From Poronia punctata (taxonomy: Eukaryota > Ascomycota > Sordariomycetes > Xylariales > Xylariaceae): a stretch of DNA of 64,000 nt. Below the pieces are notes generated by a model. It was not told where the DNA came from and did not search any database. It was given only the letters and a program-made list of their open reading frames with translations. Shown here one piece after another: positions 12,295 through 22,025 of the stretch (position 1 is the stretch's first letter; every line of letters starts with the position of its first letter). The stretch lies in assembly GCA_022579005.1 (NCBI GenBank), contig MU401624.1, positions 22,131-86,130 on the forward strand, given 5' to 3'. Both the position numbers and the translations under genes were made by a program.

Positions 12295-12520
12295 TTAAGA
12301 AAGTGTTGAGCTACAGTAGATACCTTTCTCTATGAATTGAAAGTATGTAGATGAATTAATTAATAAACACTATTTACATATAGTAACTACGTAGGTAAAG
12401 TATATTTCCATATTAAGATCAGGGGTCACCTTCTTGTTTACCTATCCCGCAGGCAATCCAAGTCCAACAAGACCACCTTACACCACCTCAAGTACGGTAC
12501 CTAATTACTGGCTGCCTAGC

Positions 12521-13730
12521 CTAAACTTGCAAGTTCAAGACGCACCTCGCACCATCATTAAGACCAGGCGAAACCGGACCCTGCGAAGCCACATAGGGTG
12601 CGCCACCATTGACATTGAAAGCCCAGAGACGCCCGTCTGCATTATCAGACGCGTACAGCGTCCCGTTATTGATACCATAGACGGCGCCAAAGAGACCACC
12701 CCGGAGGTTGGGGTATCTCTGGACAATCTGCCAAGTCTTCGTCTCGAGACTGAAGCGTGCGAGGGCTGCGCCGCCCCCCGGGACCCGCGCAGCCGTGTAC
12801 AGATACGGCCCAGCCACGGGAATATATAACCAGTCGGCAATAGTGAGGCCGAGACTGTCCATTCTACCACTGCCTAGCACGGCGCCGTAGGTGGAGGAAC
12901 CCGGTCACAGGTCTAATTGGTGCCAGATTTCGCCCTCGCTGCCGTACCAGTAGTACCCCTCCGAGTCTATGTCGCCGACATTGATAGGTCGGGTCCGCTC
13001 CAAGGTAGCTACGGGTGTTGTGGTCCCGTCTGAGCCGATGCGGAGGACTCGGTAGGAGGCCCCTTCGTGTGCGTAGAGGAAGTTGTCTAAGGGGTTATAG
13101 GCGATGGCGTTGAGGCCTGTGTTTTCGCCTAAGTGGTCTGCTATTGTGGTGAAGCGACCTGTGGAGAGGTCTACTTGAAATAGGGTGACGTTTTGAATTG
13201 GGTAGCCGTACTATAAACCCTGTTAGTCAGTTGGGTTGCTACCTACCTCTTGCAAGGAATAGAAGAAATCAGTGTCGAGGGGGGCGGGGGGGTATGAATC
13301 GAAAGTCTTCTTCTCTCACCTTGTCACAGGTCAGTGTTGGAGTACATGGTTGAGTCACGGTCGCGGTAGCTGTGACAGTGGTCGTCGTGGGGACCTCTGT
13401 CGTGCTGGTGACGGTGATTGTCGTAGTCGCTGGTGCAGAAGAAGAAGAAGACGACGTCTGGTATGAATAGTGGGGGTAAGGATGGGGGGTCCACCAGTAT
13501 ATGGTGGAATAGTAACAATCACAGTCGACATCATACGCGGACGAGGTATACGTCGTAGGAGTGCTGGCCGGATAAGTCGTTGTCGTGGTTACGACCTCGG
13601 TGATAAGGGGAGGAAGAGTCAGGGCAACTTTTGCGGCGACAAGAGCTGCTGTAGGCTTTGCGAATACTCCAACTCTTGCCAAGCTGCTTAATAAAGCAAG
13701 GAGGGCGCACGAGTTTAGAGAACGAAGCAT
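12521..13730 (-). pseudogene. Secreted DUF6923-type protein with one in-frame stop
   Basis: Exon 1 is 13320-13730 and exon 2 is 12521-13210; the 109-nt intron has a GTGAGA donor and a TATAG acceptor. Exon 1 encodes a signal peptide (hydrophobic to about residue 24, ending VFA) and a Ser/Thr/Tyr-rich stalk ending CTPTLTCDK. Exon 2 continues YGYPIQNVTLFQVDLSTG and runs through motifs typical of fungal DUF6923 (LNAIAYNPLDNFLY, NVGDIDSEGYYW, LTIADWLYIPVAGPYLY, YGINNGTLYASDNADG) to the family end DGARCVLNLQV. Codon 239, between HQLDL and PGSSTYG, is TGA (12905-12907). Everything else over 366 codons is intact, so this is a very young nonsense allele, a sequencing error, or a readthrough site. The domain name is from memory of the family; its function is not known to me. 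It is likely cell-surface or extracellular. Confidence 0.75.
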
Positions 13731-13820
13731 GATGGAGGAATAAGCTAGGTATGAAGAAGAAGATGATGGTGGTGTTGCCGGTTGTGAGAGTCACAGTTCG
13801 GAAAGACGATCCCCCTTTCA

Positions 13821-13830
13821 GCTATTTATA
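13821..13830 (-). promoter_or_regulatory. TATA-like box of the DUF6923-type gene
   Basis: On the minus strand the bases read TATAAATAGC, close to the canonical TATA consensus, and lie 91-100 bases upstream of the ATG at 13730. The distance fits a fungal core promoter with a short leader. Confidence 0.4.
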
Positions 13831-14517
13831 CATGTCTCGACCAGTCTCAGACTACGAGTAGGTAGCCATCCGTACCTATGCGGCTATGCCCTCTCCTTAC
13901 TTGTGCCTTCGTGGGTCATCTGCCTCTCTATCCCATCTTCAACGCCCCCCCGAAGCTATCTCGTATGTTGCCGTTGGTTTAGGGCATAGCGCAACGGCAA
14001 CGGCTGCCATGTAGTCGGCAGTTTTAATGAGCTAATTACCTAGCGTGACCGTTGTCCCTAGTAAAGTGTTTCTGTGGTTCAGGAGATTATAGTGGTATGC
14101 ACGGATGATGAGATATAGCGTAAATTAAGCGAAAAGAAAATACTCTTGAATCTTGATAATACGAGTATAGTATCACAAAAGGTATAGTGAGCCTTGAAGA
14201 GATTTATCACTCACCGAGTCTCTGAAAATTCATTGGCTAGTACCTGGGTACCTACCTACCTACTCGTCGTAGGTGTAAGTACAACAGTGAACTCTGGAGT
14301 TCTAGTAGACCGGGCTCTCTATCATCTGAAGTTGGAATAATCATCGTGATGCGACTCTTTTTTCTTTCTTTTTATCATGTCCCCGGGGGGGGGGGGGGGG
14401 GGGGGGGGTGGGTTTTGTTAATTGTTAAAGGGGATAGGCGGAAGTGAAAGTTTATTATAGATTTTAAACGGACCTTTTTTAAAAAAAAAAAACCCCAAAT
14501 TTTNNNNNNNNNNACCC

Positions 14518-14579
<62 letters not shown>

Positions 14580-14582
14580 CCC

Positions 14583-14630
<48 letters not shown>

Positions 14631-15516
14631 CCCCGCCCCCCCCCCCCCCCCCCGCGCTGTAGGTTCAGTAGTAAAGGGGATAGGCGGACTTCGACTGTTA
14701 GAATCGAGTTTAGACGGAACGTGTGTACATGTACAAAGCCCCATCTGATTGTTGTTTGATCAAGAACTTCAACGTCTGAGGTCTCGTCTCCTGTACGAAG
14801 TCAATAGTCTCAACGTTGTTTACAATCTGACCGATTGTCAACGGTCAAGTAGATCCTGGTCAGCTCTAACCTAGGAATTTCCTGTCGACGATCATATGCA
14901 TAGGCAAGGTTGGGGCTGCAGCTGAATGCCGACATCAATAAATCAAGGGTCAATTTTCTAGGTTCGCTAGGAGTATGGGGAAATTGAACACCAACCTACC
15001 GGTATTACTATATTATACTATACCGTCATACGCCAGCACGGCAAAGCGGACTCGGAGCAAAGTCAGTGGATAAGTCTCTCCCCGCCGTCTGAGGGACTGG
15101 TTGCAGCTGGCTGAAAATTGCTTACTTCTTTACATTTGACTACCAACATGATATAAATCCTTCCTCCTTTTTCTTTTCTTTCCTCTTTGGCCAACGTACC
15201 TCCACTGTTTAGGCACCAAATGCAACCCAGGAAGAAAACTCGATTTCTCCATCGGGAATAATCGTTACAATACCAGATTCCATTTCGTCACGATAGTAAT
15301 CGCTAAATGAGTTGCATATAACCTCGTTAATATTTTTTCCCGTGCCTGTTTCCTGCGTCTCGTCGAGTGATGACATTAGGTCTACATGCATTAAGACAAT
15401 AATTGTAGCTCAATGTACAATACCTCACACCGCAGGCCAAGCTCAACACGAATCACTTCTAACCTAGCCCTGGTGAAACGCTATCATTGATAGTTTACTC
15501 GCATCAATCAAGAACA
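13831..15516. other. Intergenic region with an assembly gap
   Basis: Apart from the gap block at 14385-14720, the stretch holds ACCTACCTACC and TACTCGTCGTAGG motifs at 14250-14275 and ordinary intergenic sequence. A 60-codon ATG-initiated ORF on the minus strand (15209-15391) has no recognisable domain and is not called as a gene. Confidence 0.6.
14385..14720. other. Assembly gap (10 N) flanked by homopolymer runs and a duplicated flank
   Basis: A run of 24 G (14385-14408) and a nearly pure C run (14515-14653) bracket ten N at 14504-14513. The 17-mer TAAAGGGGATAGGCGGA occurs at 14426-14442 and again at 14672-14688. The bases after each copy are recognisably the same sequence with many differences (for example TTTTAAACGGACC against GTTTAGACGGAACG). 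This looks like one flank assembled twice, once from poor reads, so length and content here should not be trusted. Confidence 0.85.
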
Positions 15517-15587
15517 GCATCAGTGGTTTAGTGGTAAAATCCATCGTTGCCATCGATGGGCCCCGTGTTCGATTCACGGCTGATGCA
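15517..15587 (+). tRNA. tRNA-Gly (GCC)
   Basis: The 71-nt cloverleaf folds fully. Acceptor GCATCAG pairs with CTGATGC, with discriminator A at 15587. The D-arm carries the A-box TGGTTTAGTGG. Anticodon stem CATCG/CGATG encloses loop TTGCCAT with anticodon GCC, and the T-stem CCGTG/CACGG encloses TTCGATT. There is no intron and no CCA, as expected for a nuclear gene. There is no run of four or more T between its end and the tRNA-Tyr gene 27 nt downstream, so Pol III would be expected to read on into that gene. Confidence 0.95.
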
Positions 15588-15614
15588 GATTCCCGGTTTC
15601 TCGGGATTTGGCTC

Positions 15615-15706
15615 CTCCTGATAGCTCAGTTGGTAGAGCGATGGACTGTAATTGCAAAAACTCTTTAGAGATCCACAGGTCGCGTGTTCGACTCACGCTC
15701 GGGAGA
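15615..15706 (+). tRNA. tRNA-Tyr (GTA) with a 19-nt intron
   Basis: Acceptor CTCCTGA pairs with TCGGGAG; C1-G72 is the eukaryotic tRNA-Tyr identity pair. The D-arm is GCTC/GAGC. Anticodon GTA is at 15648-15650. The intron, about 15652-15670, begins one base 3' of the anticodon, the canonical nuclear position, and contains AAAAACTCTTTAGAG. T-stem GCGTG/CACGC encloses TTCGACT. The anticodon stem has one A-C mismatch at positions 27-43. The gene follows tRNA-Gly by 27 nt and is followed closely by an 8-T terminator. Confidence 0.93.
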
Positions 15707-15709
15707 AAC

Positions 15710-15717
15710 TTTTTTTT
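15710..15717 (+). terminator. Pol III terminator (T8)
   Basis: Eight consecutive T start four bases after the tRNA-Tyr discriminator base. This is a strong RNA polymerase III terminator and the first T run of four or more downstream of the tRNA-Gly gene. Confidence 0.85.
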
Positions 15718-16057
15718 ATCCAATGCTCTGCTTACCTACCTGGGTACATAGGGGTTGCCGTAAACGGGCACTGATACCCCGGCGTTCTCTCAAGTCCGCG
15801 AAAGGAACCGGCCTTCATGCAACCAATTCGAGACATGCATGCTAAGAACCAGGGACTTGCTGTGCCATACATTTTCCGCGACAATATATCGCTTTGAAAC
15901 TTAGAGCTAGCGACCCGGCGTTGAACTATCCGGTGCTTTCTCATCCTTTGACCTTGTGAACCTTGTGTACTCAGGACTGCCAAAACTGTCATCAAATATC
16001 TTATCATCCATAGTATATATATTTCACTTATACAGGGCCTTTTGCCCCGTAGGCTAC
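15718..16057. other. Short spacer between tRNA unit and coiled-coil gene
   Basis: 340 bases between the tRNA terminator and the stop codon of the minus-strand coiled-coil gene. It probably carries that gene's 3' UTR. No ORF or structure stands out. Confidence 0.6.
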
Positions 16058-17827
16058 TCAAATCTCAAAAATCTCACCAGCTCCGTAACCGCCGCCGCCT
16101 CTCCTCTCGTCGACGAGGTCCAGCCTCCAGCCCTCCCAGTTCTTCAAGCCGCGCTTCAACTCCTTGATGCGTTCAAGCCGTCGCTTGGCGTCTTCTGCCT
16201 GTGCGCGCTTGAAGGCTTCCTCGTCAAACTCCATATCGTCGTCGTCTAGCAAATCATCGTGATCATCAGCGACACCCGCTAGCGCATTGATACCGCTGGT
16301 CAGGTAGTCGCTGAAACCCTTATTGCCCGATTTTTTCGCCGTGTTGGGAGATACCGGGCCATTGTTTCCTAAATCGACGTTGGTAAAATCCGCTTCGGCG
16401 CCCGGCTCCATCTCTCGCCGCCGCTGGTGCCAAATACCTCTCTGTAAATCGAAGACTTCGCTTTCAAGGTCTCGGATTCTCTTTTCCATGCGCTGTCGCT
16501 CTTCATTCTCGAGCTCGTCGAGACCCTCTTCGTCGCCACCACCGTCGGCAGCCTCTTTCTTTCGCAGACGCAGATTATCCGCCTCGAGTGTCTCGATTTT
16601 GTTTTTCGCCTCCTGCAGCTCCTTTTCCGTGCGCTCCTTATCTTTGCGTAGCGCTTGAGACCGGCTGTCATTTTCTTTATGTAACGTGCCCAACGCCGCG
16701 ACTTTCTTTTCTAAAGCCTCTGCTTTCTTCTCTAATTCTAGCTTCTCAGCTGTAAGCTGCTCCAAGTCGCGTTCGATAGACCGTAGTTTTGTTTCAGCGC
16801 TTGTCCTGGCGCTGCCTTCTTTGACAACGCGTTCCGTAGTGCGTTCAAGATTGCGTTTGAGATCCCCAAGCTCTCGCTGCGCTTTCATCGCAGCTTGCTC
16901 AGCCCGCGCTAGCTTTTCCTCTAGGGCGGTAATCTGTTCCCGATCTGTCCCTCCAGCTGTCGTTTGCCTCTCTGCTTGGGCGCGAAGGCGGGAGATCTCT
17001 AGCTCCATTGTTTCTATAGTAGCCGACTTTGATTCGAGCTGCGCCTGCAACTCATCTGCGGGAGTGCCGGTCGCTATTGAAGGCGAGGACGCATGGCGTT
17101 TTGTAGCAGCTGCCTGCAATTGTGAGTTCTGTCTCTGGAGAGCTGCAATCTCCGATTTCTAGAGGGGATCACTTAGTAAACCATCTTTCAAGCCCTGTGG
17201 GTGCTAATAAATCCTTACCAGCTTTTCAATTTGGCTATCCTCTGACCCGTCCCGATCGGCCTCTTGTAGGTCCGCAAGCTCCTCTTCTGCCTTTTTGTAC
17301 CGCTTCTCAGCATCGCTTGCCTCCTTTGACAGTCGCTTGTTCTCCTTTTCCAAGTCCTCGATTCGGGCTACTTGTTTACGATAGATATCAGCCGCAGTCT
17401 CGCCTTCAGGCCCCAGGCCCAAACTCGGCGATAAAGGTCCTTGGCGGAAGGATGAAGATCTAATTTTGGATTGTTGCGTCAGAGACGCATTGGCCTGTGT
17501 CGGAGAGGTAGGCTCTTCGGTCGCTTCCTCGACCGCGGTCTCGGCGGCGGGAGTCTCAACGGGGGTCGGCTCAGCGGGAGCAGGTTCCTCGGCGACAGCA
17601 GCAGTGGTCGCCCCCTCGGACTTGTCCTCTACTGGCTCTTCTTCCTCCTTCTTTCCTTTCTTCGCTGCGCCGCCCTGCTTCTTCTTCTTCTTCATTTGTT
17701 CGACCTAGCCGGGGAATTTTAAGGTTAATGGTCCCAGTCGCCCACTGACTAATCCGAACCATACCTTCTTCCTGGCGGCGGCCAGCTTCTCCGCCTTTTC
17801 AGCATCTGTTAACTCCTTCTCCGCCAT
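16058..17827 (-). CDS. Golgin-like coiled-coil protein
   Basis: Exons are 17765-17827, 17219-17704 and 16058-17158, with two 60-nt introns (GTATGG...CTAG and GTAAGG...CTAG), giving 549 aa. The N-terminus is lysine-rich (EKLAAARKKVEQMKKKKKQ), followed by a disordered Glu/Pro/Ala/Thr stretch to about residue 120. Long heptad coiled coil runs from about 130 to 430. The C-terminal part has GFSDYLTSGINALAG, an acidic patch and KRAQAEDAKRRLERIKELKRGLKNWEGWRLDLVD. Fungal homologues are usually labelled M-protein-repeat protein. The N-terminal KLAAARKK motif resembles the start of the cis-Golgi tether GM130, so a Golgi tethering role is my inference; no GRIP domain is evident. The ATG at 17827 gives the shortest leader and the conserved basic start. 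The gene is divergent from the HAD hydrolase, with 490 bp between starts. Confidence 0.85.
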
Positions 17828-18317
17828 GCTTTCGAATTTCGCGATAGGCGATATTGAGTGAAATAGGCTCGACGGGGAAAACGGTGGGCTAAAGAACCAA
17901 TTGGTTGGCCTCGAAGCGTAATTGAGATAAGCTGTTCCCTTTGGTAAGTCGACAAGGTTATGTGTCCATAGTGGACGTAGGTACCTTTAGGTAATGCTTG
18001 TGCGCTACAGCTAATAGAGTCCCACTTGACCTGCGCGTCAGAGGGTACCTGCGACACAGCTCTAATTAACGGGATGCACGGGCCACATAGCTCCGGGAAG
18101 CGCCGTTACCTCCTGCCTCCATTATCGGCGCGGTTCGAGGTCGTGCCTATCAACATGTGAATCTATACTATTATTGGAGAACAAGCACTGCTATAAACAA
18201 AAGAGGACGCTCCTTCCAAACTTATACTGTAACTTGTCAAACCAGAGCATGAATCGTAGTAATATCAGAATTTCCTATCAACTATTCCGGACATCTAGGA
18301 GGAAACTCATCACCACA
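17828..18317. other. Divergent promoter region
   Basis: 490 bases between the start codons of the coiled-coil gene (-) and the HAD hydrolase (+), so it must hold both promoters. It contains an AGGTACCTTTAGG motif near 17980. The last 144 bases are open in the HAD frame and include upstream in-frame ATGs at 18174 and 18249. Confidence 0.6.
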
Positions 18318-19523
18318 ATGGCCCAAACAAACCGTCGACGCTTTGCGCCGTTAAAGCTTCCGACGGAACACAAGACGGACTTACCAAAATTACAAGGCGT
18401 AATTTTTGATGTTGATGGGACACTCTGGTAAGATCTTTTCCCTTGCCTGTACCTAAAACTATGACACCAAGTATCTCGGAGGAACTTTGTCGGAACCCAG
18501 GAGGGGCAATGAGGGGCACTGAAATAAATCGCTGTACATTTTAAAAGTGCATTTGCTGTTTACGAGTACTAGGCGTATTTTGTACATCCTTGAAGTGCTT
18601 CATACTTGCAAAACAAGAAAACCCAGAACCAAGCAAAAATCACCCATATTCGATCCTACAGCTCATCTTCATAAGCGCACCTTCCTCTGCACCATTTTTT
18701 GTGACGAGTTTCTGGATACCTGAAACTTTGAGAAATCTCCCGCAGATGCTCATATTCATATAACCCAACTAACAACCATGCTAGCCTTCCTCAAAACTAC
18801 ATGTTCGCGCAAATGCGCGCCGCACTAGGGATACCCAAAACGACCGACATACTAGAGCACATCTCCTCGCTGCCGACGACAGCGGAGCAGGAGCTCGCAA
18901 TGGAGTCGATCCGCGCCATCGAGCGCGAGGCCATGGCGTCGCAGGTCGCGCAACCGGGTCTGCAGACGTTGATGACGTACCTGCAGGACCGCGGCGTGCG
19001 CAAAGCCATCTGCACGCGCAACTTCGAGCAGCCCGTCGCGCATCTCCTGGGCAAGTTCCTCGTCGGTCTCGACTTCGCGCCCATCGTCACGCGCGATTTC
19101 CGTCCGCCCAAGCCCGATCCCGCTGGCCTACTATTCATCGCGCGCTCGTGGGGCCTTGTGCGCGATGCGACGAATCGCGATTCGCCCGTCACTAAGGCGT
19201 TGCTTGAGGCCGCTGTCCAGGGAACTGAGCTCGAACAGAAGGGCGCCAAGGGTCCGCCGCCGCAGGATGGTAATAAGACGGATGGCGTCGTCGTTGAAGA
19301 AGAAGTCGGTGATGCATCCATGCTTATCATGGTCGGGGATTCCATCGACGATATGACGGCTGGGAGACGCGCGGGCGCGGCAACGGTGCTTCTCGTGAAT
19401 AAAGAGAATGCTCACCTGGCGGATCATCCGCATACTGACCTTGTCATCGGTAGTCTGGATGAGCTAGTGCGCGTATTAGAAGATGGCTTTGTGGGGAGAG
19501 ATATTCTAGGGTTGGCCGGTTGA
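18318..19523 (+). CDS. HAD-superfamily hydrolase
   Basis: Exons are 18318-18427 and 18785-19523, giving 282 aa. The 357-nt intron, the longest in the window, starts GTAAGA and ends AACTAAC...GCTAG; splicing restores DGTLCLPQNYMF. All four HAD motifs are present: I, Asp31-Val-Asp33-Gly-Thr; II, Thr114 in CTRN; III, Lys146 in RPPKPDP; IV, GDSIDD at 221-226. The family hydrolyses phosphate esters through an aspartyl-phosphate intermediate with Mg2+. A cap lies between motifs I and II (about 40-105). The substrate cannot be read from the sequence; phosphoglycolate or sugar-phosphate phosphatase-like activity is the family's usual range. An in-frame ATG at 18249 would add 23 residues with six Arg, one Lys and no acid, a plausible mitochondrial presequence. 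The gene converges on the MAPKK gene. Confidence 0.9.
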
Positions 19524-20272
19524 GGTAAGGCAGATACCATCGGAAATCGTTTTCTCCAACCACCACATCCACGTATGGCTCGATGGTAGCTATAGGATAC
19601 TTTAAATATCCCAAAGGACCGTTAAAGCTACCAACATTCCCACAGAGGGATTAATAAACCACGGCAAGATCCCGCTCCCATTCACGAATCTATCACATTG
19701 TCGTCACCAACCAACCCATGGTTCCTCTCTTTAAACATGGTCAAAAATAAAACGGCACGGCAATGTAAGTATTGGAGGGAACAAGTTAGTAAACGAGAAC
19801 TGATGGAAACCTCCTTGAGGTGGTTTGCTGTTATATGTATTTGCAGTATGCGCTGAGCCACGCCTCAAGCGTGCTCTGCAATAACTACATACAGAGAGCT
19901 GTTGAGAACATCCAGTTCCGTCTGTACCGTCATATATCGATACATAAATCCCTTTCATGGCTTGCTCTTCGGGTATGTGGTATCCTCGCTACAATCATCC
20001 GTACAACAGGCGAGACATGCGATGTAGCTGCACCGGCTGTTTGGCCTCAGCTTCTAGACTCGCATCTTCCCGGTTTCTAAACGGACCGTACCATCATTAT
20101 AAGAACAAGCACACAAGGCGCACTTTCAGCAGATTTAAGCCATGCTGGTTGCTATAGCGACTCGCCAGTCGAAGAACTAACCGAGCCATATCCTGTGCCC
20201 GTCTTCCGGTTGTGCTGGGCCCTGGCCATTCCCCACGAGTTCGAATTTGTCTTCGTCCTTTTTTCGTTCAAC
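19524..20272. other. Convergent 3' spacer
   Basis: 749 bases between the stops of the HAD gene (+) and the MAPKK gene (-). Presumably two 3' UTRs. ORFs inside it are short, with no family resemblance. Confidence 0.6.
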
Positions 20273-22025
20273 TCATTTCCGAGGATACCCCATTGCACCG
20301 TAATTCCCATTTGGCGGATACACTACTTGCCGTCGACCATCGTTTCGCATCTCTTCCGGCGTCTCCTTCCTCGGCGGGGGAGGGGGATAATGCCCGCCAG
20401 GCGGTCCTGACCTTAGGGGCAGTGTGAAAGTACCAGCACCAGCGCTACCGGGGAGTGATGGGTCTGCGTTCCCGGCTTTCGGTATGGACCCAGCTGTTGC
20501 TGATCTCTGGCCTAGGCCTGGATGACCGCTAGAGCCGCTGGATCTACCAATGCTTGCCGCCCCATTTCTAGTGGGTGACCGACTTGGCACTTGTCCATAA
20601 TGGTCTCTTGGTGATATCATGGCTCCTGCAATGGGGATCTCACCAGAAGTTGGCGTATAAGCAGGATTGGAGTCACTCGGTGGGAGTGGTGAGTCGGCAG
20701 ATTTTAGAAATTCTTGCGTGGCTGGAGATAACTGGGGCGCGAGGTGAGATTTGCGGTTGTCTCTCTCCATGAGACCAACAGCCCACGCTCGGAGGTCCAC
20801 GGGTGTCCGCTTGGCGGCCTGTACAAACGCATCGTGATCCTGTGACTTGTTAGTTATATGCTGGCCTAGTTTGCTTTATAGCCACATACAAAGAGTTCCT
20901 GGGGAGTTGGGCGTTCGCTTGGGTCCTTGTAAAGACACTTCTGGATCATGTCTTCTAGGATCGACGGAAAGGCGTCGCTCTTGGGTAGTCTGGGAGCTGG
21001 CTCATGGACGATCTGTTGCAGCAAGTCAAGAATACCAGCAGGCGCGCCGTCCCCATCGGACAGTTGTTCGCTAGCAGCAAATGGGAACTTGCCAATAGCC
21101 AACTCCATTATCGTTAAGCCAAAACTCCAGACGTCCGATTTGACTGTATACTTCTCGCCTTGGATACGCTCGGGTGCCATGTATGTTGATGTTCCGACAA
21201 ATGTGACAGCAATCGAGTTGACTAACTCGCCCGAGACACCAAAGTCGCACAGCTTGATGTGCCCTTTGGAGTTAACAAGAATGTTGGAAGGTTTGATATC
21301 ACGGTGCATAATATGGAGTTTCGAGTAGAGATATGTCAGACCCCCAAGTGTAGCTTCCGCAATCTTTCCTAGTACATCGACACGCACGGGCCCGAACACG
21401 CGGGACACTCTGTCTAGAGAACTGCGATAGCACAGTCAGTCGCAAGTTGACGGCGCATGGATTTCGTGTATGATGGAGCTCTTGCACCTACCCGACATCC
21501 ATATATTCCATGCACATTATGACGTCGTTATGATCGTTGAGAAAGGCACCGTAAAAGGTTACAATATAATCGGATTGGCAGCCATGCATGATCTGAAGTT
21601 CGCGTACGATTCGTTTCCGCAGCTCTTTGTTCGCCTCGACGTGGATGACCTAGAGAATAAACAGTCAGGTCCGCGTGTTCCTCATGGGGGGAGAGGGCTC
21701 TAATGTCGAAGAGGGTTCGTTTGGTTACCTTGCGGGCCATCATCGTGCCTGTTGGCTTGTACTTGACCTTGCTCACGGTTCCTCCATTACCTGATCCGAG
21801 CTCCTTCACAATCTCGAGATCGTCGGGCCGGATGTCAATGTTGAACTCTATTCCGATTTCCAGCTGTGCTTCATTTCCGCCGTCGTCCGCCCTCGAACCA
21901 CCTGCACCCCATCCAGAACCGCCCCCTGAATTGCTCGCAGTAGGAGGGGGTTTTGGTGCGGCCAGGGCAAGACCTTTCTTGTTCCGCCTGTTCAGGGAGC
22001 GCGGGGCGAAGTTTCCCTCGGACAT
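20273..22025 (-). CDS. STE7: MAP kinase kinase, Ste7/Mst7 type
   Basis: Exons are 21729-22025, 21492-21649, 20890-21421 and 20273-20839 (introns 79, 70 and 50 nt), giving 517 aa. Residues near the start read RRNKKGLAL, a classical MAPK-docking D-site (basic cluster, then Leu-x-Leu). The kinase domain begins about residue 65 with GSGNGGTV. Lys99 is the probable ATP lysine, Asp193 (HRDIKPSN) is catalytic and Asp211 is in DFG. The activation loop has Ser221 and Thr225 in the MEK S-x3-T arrangement (NSIAVTFVGTSTYMAPE). After about residue 350 the tail is Pro/Ser/Gly-rich and ends GAMGYPRK. Docking site, catalytic-domain wording and long tail match the MAPKK of the Fus3/Kss1-type pathway (Mst7 in Magnaporthe), which controls mating, hyphal fusion and host invasion. 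Pathway assignment is by family resemblance. Confidence 0.93.

Larger units (their letters stand above)
3430..12520. other. 9 kb gene-poor region
   Basis: No convincing spliced or unspliced gene is visible on either strand. ORFs reach at most 187 codons and show low-complexity or random composition. The region is rich in short AGGTAGGT/ACCTACCT and TACTCGTA/TACTTGTA motifs (dense near 4240-4370, 6230-6260, 10030-10090 and 11100-11120). It is not strongly AT-biased, unlike the right end of the window. It includes the possible coding relic at 10306-10467 and the tRNA-Gly fragment at 12268-12294. The part nearest 3430-3900 probably carries the promoter and leader of the zinc-cluster gene. Confidence 0.6.

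Noticed and set aside
14375..14744. Poly-glycine open frames
   Set aside because: Created by homopolymer runs around the assembly gap.
15209..15391. 60-codon ATG-initiated ORF on the minus strand
   Set aside because: Protein-like in places (IVTIIPDGEIEF) but short, isolated, without a recognisable domain and close to tRNA genes where debris collects.
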